Below are positions 10,412 through 63,239 of a stretch of DNA of 64,000 nucleotides, in pieces. Numbering within the stretch: the first letter of the stretch is position 1; every line of letters starts with the position of its first letter. The position numbers and the translations under genes are program-made. Under the pieces are notes generated by a model, which was not told the DNA's origin, searched no databases, and worked only from the letters and a program-made list of their open reading frames with translations. The DNA is from Temnothorax longispinosus (Eukaryota > Arthropoda > Insecta > Hymenoptera > Formicidae): contig NC_092369.1 of assembly GCF_030848805.1 (NCBI RefSeq), forward strand, positions 5,346,661-5,410,660, written 5' to 3'.

Positions 10412-13136
10412 ATGCAAAGATCAATAATCTCTATGTAAATTAATGTCGATCGAGTTATATTGTATGCGACGAAAGAACCACTTTGTAGAAAATAACGAAA
10501 AACGTGGGAGGAAATATAATAATGTATTATCGTTCTCGAATGTGTTCGACGTACGATACGAATATACTAAAGCTATCTTAATTTTTACTCTCTTTTTTTT
10601 ATTCCTTCCTCTCTCTTTCTTTCTCTTTCTCGTGTTTATACTCACGAGAAAGTATTATCATCGTATATTATTGCGTAGCCTGCGTAGGACGTGTTCATAG
10701 GTACATATGTTTAACAATATATTTACCCGAGCTTCTCTTTTTTCCGTAGATATCGCGCAACCAACTATAGCGCGACGATCATCCATTCTGTTGATGCGTG
10801 TGACGCGGGCAATAAAAAATAATAAAAACGCAACATTTACGATCGAACTCGCCCCCGTTTCCCCATAGAAAATATTCGTGCCATTTCATACAAAAAAATT
10901 TGAACTTACTCACCATTTTAACGAACGTATCCTAAATTACCGTCTAATTATCGAGCGATAACGTATGATACAGAGTCTGTGTACAAAATCGCTGCGTAAA
11001 TGTATCCATGTGTATTTGTGTGTGTACGCACGTGCAATATGCACGTACGTTAAAATTTTCACGCCAGATTACAGTTTGCAATGTTTTGATTCGCAAACTC
11101 CATATCTTTTCCTACGTGCGATAATAGCGACGATAGTTAATATTTCTACTCTATAGGAACTCGTGAGGATGTCTCGGCTCGATCGATTCGTATGAGGTAT
11201 GAGGTAATACCACGCGGCCAATCTACTTGTTTTCGCGCTAATGCCCGAAGATATAGACATGTGGTTTATCAACGATTTCAAATCTCACGTGTTTACCATA
11301 GTTTATAAGTATTGATATATCGTTCACTCTCAACAGTTTGATGCTAAGCGATAAATCGCATTTGACAAATTGGAATCCGTGGAAAGTTGTAAGGGAAATA
11401 GGAAATGCGCGGGCGTTCCAGCATTAAATTGGATTGAGCGATCGTGATGGATACACGCTATCGCGTTGTAAGACGATTATTTTTTGCGCAAACTCTGTAT
11501 AATACACACACGCAGAACAGTGTGTTCTTTCGTGCACTTACTCGTAGGTACATACGTGAAATGCACGAATGGTCAACGCATCTTCTTTGCGTACGCTTAA
11601 CGTTGTATATATACAGACGTCGCGCGTGCCGCCGATTAATCAGCGGCTTTAACATTAATAATACTAGGTTATCATTAAATTATTATCGCTTATCCACTTT
11701 TATCTTGTTACAGCGATCAGTTCTCTCGCGATCTCAACGTGCGACTGGATTCGTCGATTATTCTCCTTCTTTCTCAAGGAAAAGATAAGAACAGAAACAT
11801 ATTCCGATGTCATTGTTACGCATACGATATATATGCGTTCTATCGCGCAAGAAACACGGTTAAACATGGTTAAACATTAACCGTAGCTTATACAAGAATC
11901 GGCCGACAACGTTCCTCATGCCTCTCGCGAATTTTGCCGCACATCGAGGAAAAATCGTGAAACCGTGTTCACGCACAGCGATTTCGCATGTTAGAGTACG
12001 TCTCCGGTGTTTCACGCATTCGCGTATACGAAGGAAACTCGACGACTGCACGCGCCCGCGTGCAGTTCACTAACGCGGATTCTACTCGGGTGACGTCTCT
12101 ATTACGTATTGCTAGAAATTTGTTTCGAACATGTTGGAATTTTTGGGTATTCCATGAATATAGAACACGTTCGAGCTCTTCGGGAACGCGTGATATTATC
12201 ATCGTGGTGGCGCTTGAGAATCTATCTTCATCGTTACCTCACGCATTGTATACATGTTCGACCGCGTCGTTAGATCGGAGTTCGTTAGATCGCGTTCGGT
12301 ATTTTGATACAATATTTGGCTCGAATCGCTTCTTTAATCTTTGGACGATTCGCAACAGTCTCAAGGGCGATTCTGCGTGATTGTCGCCATTTTTCGTTTT
12401 TCTTTGTATGGCATCGAGAAGGAGTTTTGACGTCGATGACCTCGCGAGAACTTTTATATATTCATACGGTTACAAATGTCAAATCGGACAGTCCGTTTTG
12501 CTCGAGCGACGAAAATTAGGCTGATTCGCAGCTTGCGATCTCGAGTGGTGACAGAATGTACGTCTTTGCCACAAAGTACATCCCTGACCGCCCTGTTGCC
12601 GCCCCCAGGTCACCCTCGATAGACCTCCTGCCCCACGATTGTTTGATCTTTTCTATTTCTGCGGAGGCGAATTAAAATTGCAGGTGTTATTTTTTTTGTA
12701 GATACCGCGGTTGTGTGATCATTTTGTCTAAAACGATTTTTAATGGCAAGGTCAGTGCCTATAAAGACTGTATCTTTGGATACGTAGATCTGCTATGAGA
12801 AATTTAAAGAATGGCGGATAAAAAGTTGTTAGCGAATGTAAGAAAAGAGAGTATCTTTTATCGAGAGTAAAATAAAGATTTTAAACACCGCCACTGTTAA
12901 AATTTCTCTAATTAGCTAGTGAATTGAATACAACACAAGAGAAGGGAAAGCCGTTCGTTGGCGCGTGGTTTTTCAAAACGCTTTTCATACACTACTTAAA
13001 GGTTTTCATCGGCTTCCGCGAGTGGAGAGAGCTTTTAAGCTTTTCGCGGATACAGTACGCCTTGACGATCACGCGCTAAAGTCATGCAGATGTATGTATG
13101 TATATGCGCGAGCTATTTTCTTGCAAATATAATGCG

Positions 13137-13173
13137 ACTCTCTCTCTCTCTCTCTCTCCCTCTTTCTCTCTCT
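13137..13173. repeat. (CT)n microsatellite, imperfect
   Basis: CT-rich run interrupted by CCC and TTT triplets. Confidence 0.85.
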
Positions 13174-14740
13174 GCATAATCTGTTTACCGAAGTTGGCGT
13201 AACACTTCGGGAGCTGAGGTTGAAGCTCGGCAAAGTTTCGACAAAGTTTTCACACCTAAAAGGCACTGCGATCGACATTTTGTTAATTATTGTCGTTGCA
13301 CCAACTTCTCGATATGGAAGAATGATTTGTTTGTGCGCAGCCATATTATGTTGGCCGAAAAGTTTCACCGCGTTTCCCGCGAGGATAATGAAACGAGATC
13401 CAAGTATTTACGAGATATGTCCTTACACGCCGGAAGTGTATCGAGCGACTTTAGCTTAGCGTCGTCGTAACAAAACGTACTGCGTGTTAAATAAACTAAG
13501 CTGATTTAGGGCTCGTAGTTGTAATCATAGATTGAAGCTTAATTTTGTAATTCATTAAGCCGATGTACGTATGTTACGGAATGCTCTTAAACACAGCGTT
13601 TTCAAATGTAATAACAGGAAAGTGAAGCTGTTATTAATGCAACAGCAGTGAAATGTAACGCTGCGGTAACCTCATTCTGAGAAGTTTTATTACTAAAACG
13701 TGAAAACGTAATTTAATTAGACGCTAAGACATATTATAAATGGATTTCTTTGCTCGCGAGTAGCCTTTGCTATTCGATATTTTTAACGACATTTTCACCG
13801 ATATATTGCCAACGATCAAAGCGTGGATCACGTAATCGAATTAAGGAACAATTTCGCAAACTATATAGACGCGCACATTATTTTATCCGCCACTTTCGCG
13901 CTCAACTCCACGTGATACCAGCTCGGCTCGATTTTCCGCTTTCCCACGCCTCGATCGCCACGCGCGGCGGAACTCGACCGTATATAAATAAGCGCTCCCA
14001 ACTCATTGTTTTCGAGTAAAAATACGTACGTCTGAGACATGAGAACCTGCTCATTAAAACGGCAGAAGCGTGTAAATCTGTTTTTCATTACTATAGAAGT
14101 TAGAGTACACAAGTAATTTTTCGATTTGGCGAAACGTACACGTCGACCAAGCATCATCGTTACACTTTAAACGATTGTCCAAACACATCGAACCGTTGCA
14201 ATATTTTAAGTACATGGGTTTCTCTTCTTTATCGTAAGTCGTTAATCAGTACCGAGACTAACTGGTCGTCTCTGGTCGAAATGTAAGAATATGACCGGTT
14301 TGGATCAATCCTAACGTTTCAACCAGGATTCTTTTGCACAGTCAACACTTTCGCGATCGTTCTCATTTTACATCGCGAAGGCGTTAAATTGTGTGTGTGA
14401 ATCCGTTCTCCTTTCAAATACCAAATCATCAGGGCGTCCAGAGGAACGCTACTTTCCTCACGCACAGGTTCCGAATACCGTTACTACGCGCAATACGTCG
14501 CCTCCGCGATAACTGGCGGCCAACGTATCCCGACCAGGCGAGGCACCTCCGAATACTGTATCCCGACGCATGGTCGTCGCGGTACTTGCCGACAGCTCTT
14601 GACGGCACGTCCGCGACATCCGGTCGACGTGTACGTCGCTTTGATGGTCGGTGGGGCAGGCGAGGTTCTCCCTAGAAAAGTAGAAAGGAAACCCGGGTGC
14701 GGCGAGCGTCCCCCTTGGCCCGTCGGGCCATTCCAAACTG

Positions 14741-55554
<40,814 letters not shown>

Positions 55555-55900
55555 GATTCGAACACAACTCCGTGCTCCGTAGACTCGAGCCGAGGCGAGA
55601 GGGTTCGTTGCACCCCTCCTACCCCCGCCCGCGTGCCCGGCACGACTGCAACCCTTGCCCCCGCTACCGTCGCGGATAGCCACCAGACACCCTCCTACCT
55701 ACGGACCAACCAATAGTCTTCGAGCCCCGTGCCCGAGCCGGCAATGACGAGGGCGACGTCGCACGACGACGACGGCGACGCCGACGCAACTACTGCCGCC
55801 GGCGCCGGCGCCGGACGCCGCGCCGCGCCGGTGCGCCGGGCGTCGCGACGCCGCAACTCCCAGCCATCTCTTGGTTCCTCGCGTAACGCTTAACGCTCTT
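55555..55900 (-). promoter_or_regulatory. CpG-rich 5' region and likely promoter of alpha-catulin
   Basis: Directly upstream of the alpha-catulin ATG the sequence becomes extremely G+C and CpG rich, peaking at about 55795-55855 with runs such as ggcgccggcgccgg. It probably holds the 5' untranslated region and core promoter. No TATA box or initiator could be assigned with confidence. Confidence 0.45.
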
Positions 55901-57223
55901 CGCCGAAGACCGTCGATGACGGCTGCCAGTAATTCAGAATTACAGAGTCATATAGGTCTAGGATATTCCTGAACACCTGAGCTTCCGGAAGGAGAAAAGA
56001 GAGAACGTATGAGTAACGTGCAAAATTAACCGATAATGCGTTAAGCGAGTATCTACGCGAGCCACATTTAGTTTAGTACATCTATAGACTGCGTTAGTTA
56101 TACAATTTAAAAAAAAGGAAAGAAAAGTAAAAATCGTGGATTGAACGGAGCAAAATTTAATCGAGACATATCCGTTAAGATAAGTTTAATCCTCCCAGAG
56201 GATGATTTATAAGGCAGGTGCTTCTCTCTTTTTTCTCTGGATGAATGAATTGGAACTAAACAGCTGCGATTATATTTACTTTGGATAAATTATTTATAAG
56301 TGAATTATTAACTAATTATATAAATCTTTAATAAACTTAATTTATTCATACCTACATCAGAAAGATAATGAACACTTATGATTTAAGTAAAACTAGATTT
56401 GACTAGTTCTAGACGTGTGCTAACTCATACATATTTCCATAACGAGGGTAATAAATTATGTTACAAAGTTAAATGTACTCGAACGTAACATGATTCGTTC
56501 AACATTGTTCTCACATAATTACATTTTGCAACAAAGGTACATAAATTTACTGTCAAATTTCACATTTACAAGAGTGTTTAATCTTTGTCAATTATATTTT
56601 CAAAATTGATTATCGCAAAATATTATTTAGTATTTAGTATTGTCCTATTTTTCTACGAATGTTACAAATACTTATCGTGATTAGCGATATAGCCATAAAG
56701 AGAATTCAGATTTCGAAATCGTTTAGCACACGATATTGTACTTTTGCGAGAAGGAAGAATATAAGTACGGAATTGCATTTAGGTAATAGGACTCCGATAG
56801 AATATTAGATGCTATGACTGCACCGCATATATTCGCTGCAGATAAAATGCACATGCTGTCATAGATTTTGCTTAATTTAATGTAATATGTCCTCAAACAT
56901 GATTATCCGCTTATATAGCCTACGCATAATGTATTGCACTTCTTAACGATCGTCCTACAATAGTATCTAAGTTTTATGATAGATCAGACAGATTATTTTT
57001 TTATATAAATGGCAATGATATAGAACTTTAACTTACTTATACATATACAGCAACAGAAAAGATATACACGTTTAACTATTAAGAATTTTCAATATTTTAC
57101 AACAGTTAACTGTGACTTTTGTATCAGGTATTATCCGTAAAAATAAAATCATCCATCGTCAAATTAAATCTCTTGTGGAAACGGATATTTCTATTGAATA
57201 ATGGCTATTTATACAAAGTAACA
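55901..57223. other. Gap between alpha-catulin and ninaC
   Basis: AT-rich sequence between the 3' end of ninaC and the catulin promoter region. It should hold the ninaC 3' untranslated region. A minus-strand ATTAAA appears near 56875. No gene is seen. Confidence 0.5.
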
Positions 57224-57995
57224 TTACTTTTTTGCATTTCCCATTTTATTCTGGGTCGGTGCCAACGGCGCTCTTCTCTTAACGTGTTTCTCCGGAACCT
57301 TGTCCTTTGGCAGTGGCACTCCGTTGGAAACGATTCCTCCTTTCCTTTTCCTTAAAGATTCCGTCGGGAGGTATTCAGTCGGTCTTAGCAATTGCCTAAA
57401 ATTGTAAGGACCGTTAATGTCTTCCGTATCATACTCGGTCTTGGCACTTTCCTGACGCTTCTCAATCACTGTCGGCCTTAAAAGTTGCCTGAGATTAGTC
57501 GTGATGTTGAAAGTATCGTTTTGCAGTTGTCCTTGATTCGTTGCTTTTCCATTCGCTAATCGGTTGATACCGTTCTTATGATCCACGTTATTCTGATTAT
57601 TTTTCATATGATAGCCGTTTTGCTTATGATTCGATCGATCTGACGTCTTTTCTGATTTATTATTTATCAAGCCGTTATTTAACTCAGTTTGTTCAGTATT
57701 CAAAATTTTTATTTGACTCTTTGCAACACCGTTATTTATTTTACAGGGAGTCTGAGGATTGTTGATCGATGTGTCATTGATCGATGTGTGATACTCGTTG
57801 ACGGAATTATGGTGACCGTTAACGAGATTCTGTTCATTGAAGACATTCTGCCGTTCGTTTACGTTTACGGTGTTATATCGATCGTCGATCGTGAGTCGTA
57901 GGCCAGGTGGATCGTGGATATGCGGAGAACCGGTTGCACGTTGCCCGTTCGTGTATGATTGCAGGTTCTTGCTACGCAGGTCATTAACTCTTGTA
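57224..57995 (-). CDS. ninaC: ninaC last exon (tail and stop)
   Basis: 772 bases, one completing a codon, then 256 codons and TAA. Acceptor attttttccag. The tail is rich in Asn, Gln and Ser, hence probably disordered. It contains NLRQLLRPT (57470-57496) and NFRQLLRPT (57374-57400), 31 residues apart, and ends in a basic stretch (KHVKRRAPLAP...GNAKK). The repeat probably marks a binding site; tail homology motifs are known in myosin III, but this match is inference. Confidence 0.85.
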
Positions 57996-60900
57996 CTGGA
58001 AAAAATTGATTCCTTTTTGAATTCACCCTTCGAGAAAAAGCTTAAAAGATGACATATTTAAGACAGATTATAATTTTTGTTTCATAAATTGAGAGTATAA
58101 ATTACTTATGAATTACAAAACCACTAATTGTAAGAAACAGATATCTGTTACAGTAGTGGTAGAAAAAATTTATATCTTTACCTGAAAATTTACCATAATG
58201 CCTCTGGCAACATGCGTAAGAAGATAAATGCGAGATTAGTTATTAGATATTTATTAAAATATGATATAAGTTGATTTTCTAATTAGTCATATTAAAAGTA
58301 TAGCTTGATAGAAAATTTATAAATTACATTATTATAATAAGTAAAAAAAGTTTAGCAAACATAAAGTTTGCTTTATGCTTTATAAACTTTGAATGACAAA
58401 AAAAATCAATTATAACTTAATTCTATAAGTTTTAATTATCAAACTGAACGTATGCAAGTTACTCGCAAGAACATATATAAAATCTCGCGTGTTTATTCAA
58501 TTATATGTAATATTTACCTGACACTTTTCTTGGAGTTCTCGTTTTCGCGTAAGTCGGGTGGATGTCTCAGGGCTTTGTGCCAAATGTTTGACAGATGCTG
58601 CTCCGGTGCCACTACGAAATTGCTCTGAGCTGTACGGTCCCTCCTCTCGGCATTCACCTCCAGAATATGATCCCTTCGACTCCTATATAAGGATAATCTT
58701 GTTTTATATTAATATACGTAGATAAGATCTAACATAGCACATCAACGAACCACTGCAGTTGATTATGAGACGATTATCTTTAAACATGAGCATGTGTAAA
58801 AGAAATATACTAGAATCGATGAAGTAGAAAGAAATTTGTAGAAATTCAAATTTTTATTTAATTTGAACAAAATTAACTCTACTGCGTCTTAATCTTTGCT
58901 GAAGCTTTAAAAATTGGTTTGGTAAATCTCTTTCTATAATTTCAAGTTTAGGCATGTATTTTACGACCCTCTTCCTTTCTGTAATACGTGAATAGCGGCT
59001 GGGAAATACATATATATGTATAGGTCTAACTAACGTCAAAATAAATTAGTATAGATACAGTTGACCAATTCTACAGTGTACCTCGACGATGAGTGAAGGT
59101 CATTCTCTAGCCGTATCAACGGCAAGTCCCAGCCAACTTCGTCGTCTTCGAATTCCGAACCACTTGCGATGCGAGTGCCAAAAGCATTCGAAAATTAAGT
59201 ATTTAAATGTCTGATTCGTTCGCGACATTAATTGTAAGTCAAAGCACAACGCGCCTTGATTTTTATATACCTCTATATATACATATATCTACCTGCTCAT
59301 TTCATCCTTCAGATCTTGATAATACTTGACACTGTCTTCCTCATGCGGCTGCGTTCCGCTGCGATACTGCAATATTGACTGCACCATGTTAAATCCTTCA
59401 GGACGAACGTAATCGAGTGGCGGCTCCTCGATATCGCTCAATCTGATACCTGGTTTGTTGCGACGGAGATTTTTATGTACCTCCTGGTTCTTCATATGTA
59501 CCTATGAATAGAAAGGCCGCTAATAACTTAATTAAATTAATAGTCGACAATCGTTAGTACGGTTTCTTCATAACACTAAATAAAAAGATTAGAATTGAAC
59601 TTGAGTAAAAAGAAATAAAATATTTTTTAGTATTAATTTTAGAACTAAATAATTCTTATTTACATTTTGAGAAAATTGAATTAGATCTGCTTGCCGTAGC
59701 TTAGGATGTACGGGATCCTTCGCAGCTAGTTTCTTTCTGACTAGTTTCTCTTCTTTTTTGTACCATCTTTGAACAATAAGAGCTGCATCTTCATGTTTTA
59801 GCCCTTCGCGCAACAGTGCCTTATGACCATCATATATGTTGTCATAATTGTTCAAAATCCTTTTAAAACGCTCCTCCAGCTCGTATCCAAATCGTTTACG
59901 AATAGTGTAACCTCGGAAATCTATAAAAGTTCAATTATATACAATATTCTCGGCCGTTTCTCAATTACAGGTGGTACAACAAAAATTACAATTTTTATAC
60001 GTACGACTTTGTATGACAGTCGCGGCGTCGTTCTTTTCTAAATGTTTACGTTGTTTCTCGCGATTATTTACATCCGTATTTTCTTGCGCTCTACGTTTCA
60101 CTTCATCTATGAAAATATGAAAATAAATGAGGATACATAATGATGGAGTTGTTTAGAAAATTTCTTGCCAAAGTTTGAATAGAACTCACTCAGCATAAAG
60201 TCGAGCGTTTCATTTTCGTTTTTCGCACGTTTTTGAGCCAATAATTCTCCCGTGTGTTTTCGGGACAACCATCCTCGAATATGACGCTGTAATGTGACCA
60301 CTGATACAGCGAATTGCCATTTTTGCTTCTTAAATTTCATTTTCGCGAGCCATCGTCGAACACACGCTTGGACTATAATTATTTTTCTCAGTTGTTCTTC
60401 GTACAGTTTTGAGAGAAATTCGACGTGATAGTACTTCAGGAAAACTTTTGTCTTGCCTAACGCCCATCCATCCATTTTTAACCGTAATAAAAGAAGCCGA
60501 CAATTATCCCGATTGGCAATTACACGTTCGTCGTAGCCAAAAGCAAGGAAGCAATATCTGTATAGTTTATAGATTTGTACAATTGATAAAAGTTAAATGA
60601 GAAGATATTTCGCATTTTTCCACGTTTGTAATTGTAGCCAATCTGAAAATACCTTTTCAGAAATTCGTTGAACGGTATTCTATGAGAAAATCCATTTTGT
60701 CTTATACGTATCGTTTCGAGGACACCGGTATACCTCAACTGCTTTACAACTTTGTCTTTGTCGAAAAAACGTGAACTTCTTGAGTCATTTGGTTTTATAC
60801 ATCGAACGAACTGAGGTGAACCGGACACCATTTTTTGTAATAGATCCATCAGAGAATACCGGAAATATGTCGCTACTGTCTGCTGAGCTCTCGATTGTGA

Positions 60901-63189
60901 TGCTAAACCTCGACTAGAATAACGTTCCTGCGAGATATTTAAATGTCGTTAAAACCCTATTAAAAAAGAAAATGAAAAAAATATACAGAATATAAATTTA
61001 ATACATACATACCTTTGTGTTTTGGTTTGATTGTGATTTTCTCGAATCATTTTCTTGTAATGCCGAGTATAAATTACCGGTTTTTGTGATCGGGCATTGG
61101 AACAGGAAACGAACCATATCGTATTGCGACTGTCGTACCAGTTGAATAACTTCGGGTGGCAGAAAGTTTCTGTTCTTCTCGAGAAATCCTTCAGCTTGAT
61201 AGACAACACGACCAGCAAAATGATATATCGCGAAACAGACTGCATCCGATTTTGGGCGTACGTAGAATTTTGATTTAATATTGTTGTGGAATTTCTCTGC
61301 CAAGAAATATCAAAGTAATTAACAATATATAAATGACTTGCACGAATGTTTATGCACTACTTAAAATCGCGGTGTTTAAGTGAAGAATTGTATATATAAT
61401 GATTAGCTTAATCGTTATCAAGTGAAGAAGTTTACTAAAATTTTATTTATTATAAAAAAAGTAAACTCTGAAACGTTTCGACAGTGATGACAGTGATAAC
61501 ATGCTGAAAGAAAGCAGCGTGTGCAGTGCAAACATACATTTATAGAATAACGCATTTAGAATGCTTACCGATCAGAGATCGATTGGTCGCTCTGGGAAAT
61601 CGACTTTCTTCGTCGAGGAGCGCCAGGAGTCCCATGGGCTTGCTTAGTAACATATCGAGAACCGGCCTATTGTCGGAAAATTCGACGAGATCCACGGGTA
61701 TTCCCTCGGCCATATATTCCTGTTGCTCCCAAGTGAAGATGTGCTGGTTGAAGTAGTACTGTATCTGCTCGTTAGCTACGTTGATGCAGAGTTGTTCGAA
61801 CGAGTTTCTGGGAAAGTTCTCGAAGCCGAAGATGTCGAGCAGCCCGATTGCCAGCGGCTCGTAATTCGGTGAGCGGCTGAAGCACAGCAAACAATTGATC
61901 TGGTTGACCATCCAATCGAAGAGCCGACCATAGAGACCTTTGGCCATTGCATCACGAGCCGCACGAGCTTCGGCTACCGTATTGTTCCGCGTAATTGTCT
62001 CGCCTCTAGTCATCACTGAGTTTGATGTCAGGGCCTCTAGGAGATCGTTCTGTTCGACGCCGAGTAGTTTCGAAACTGAAAACGAAGCATTTCTATAATA
62101 ACGGCACGCGATTGACTGTGATATTTTTATGGAGATTTATTTATGATGTGCAATGTAAATACGAGTTTTATTAGTTAGTTAACTGATTATATATAATATA
62201 TAAAATCATAATTGATTCTAATAATAGTCTAATAATTATACTAAACTACTGTAACAGATATAAAGTGGACAAGAAAAATCTTACCTCTACGTAATGGAAT
62301 GATATCGATGACTCTGCTTTTATTGTCGGTGTTGTCTTGTGTTGCTACTTCGGCGAATTCAATGTCACCCAAATGGAGGATAGCGGCTAAAACCCGATAC
62401 ACCGTGTCTACCTCGCTGTCCTGAAATCCGAGTACCTTGAAACCCATTTTGAGCTGCTGGAACTTGTCAATGTGCGTCTGCGACGTGTGACTATAATGCG
62501 TGAGATATCGATGATATCTCCGAAGCGTAGGGTCGAGATAATATTCCGAGAGGCGGTCGTCTGCCTCCAGGCCATCGTACATATAATAGAAAATGTGAAA
62601 GTTTCGTTCACCTCTGAAAAGTAGCAGAATTTGTTGTTTTTAGGTTGTTAATTAATTTTGTGTGTATATTATAAATCTCTGAGAACGTACTCGGCTTGAG
62701 CAATCACTCGTGATTGTTCCAACAGATATACCGAGATTCGCGCACCGGTCACTTTTCCGCCTTTTGTCATCGTTAGATCCAAGTACTTTCCGAATCTGGA
62801 GGAGTTCGCGTTGATTCCGGTCGTGGCGTTTCCGAAAGCTTCCATTATAGGATTTATTTGAAGTATTCTCTCCTCTAGGTTACGATTCGGCGCCTTGCTG
62901 AGATAGACAAGTTGTTTCAGTAGTAAATTTGCGCTTTCCGTCTTTCCGGCACCTGATTCGCCGCTGATGACTATCGCTTGGTTTTGACGTTGATGTAATA
63001 GAGCTTGATACGCGGCATCGGCAACCGCAAATATATGCGGGGGGTTATCCGATCTCGCTTGTCCCTTGTACCGTTTTTGTTCCTAAATAATAAATTATTG
63101 TAATAATTATAACGTTTTATATTTTATTAACCATTTATTGCATTAATTGTTTATTAATACAATAAATAATTCATATGTGTTGTGGAATA

Positions 63190-63239
<50 letters not shown>

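Larger units (their letters stand above)
9396..14740. other. Intergenic stretch, no supported gene
   Basis: Contains CT microsatellites (about 10391-10411 and 13137-13173), scattered AT-rich and CpG-rich patches, and short open frames on both strands with no recognisable similarity. A GC-rich block near 12545-12640 stands out (see findings). The part just below 14741 may be 3' untranslated sequence of the distal alpha-catulin isoform. Confidence 0.4.
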
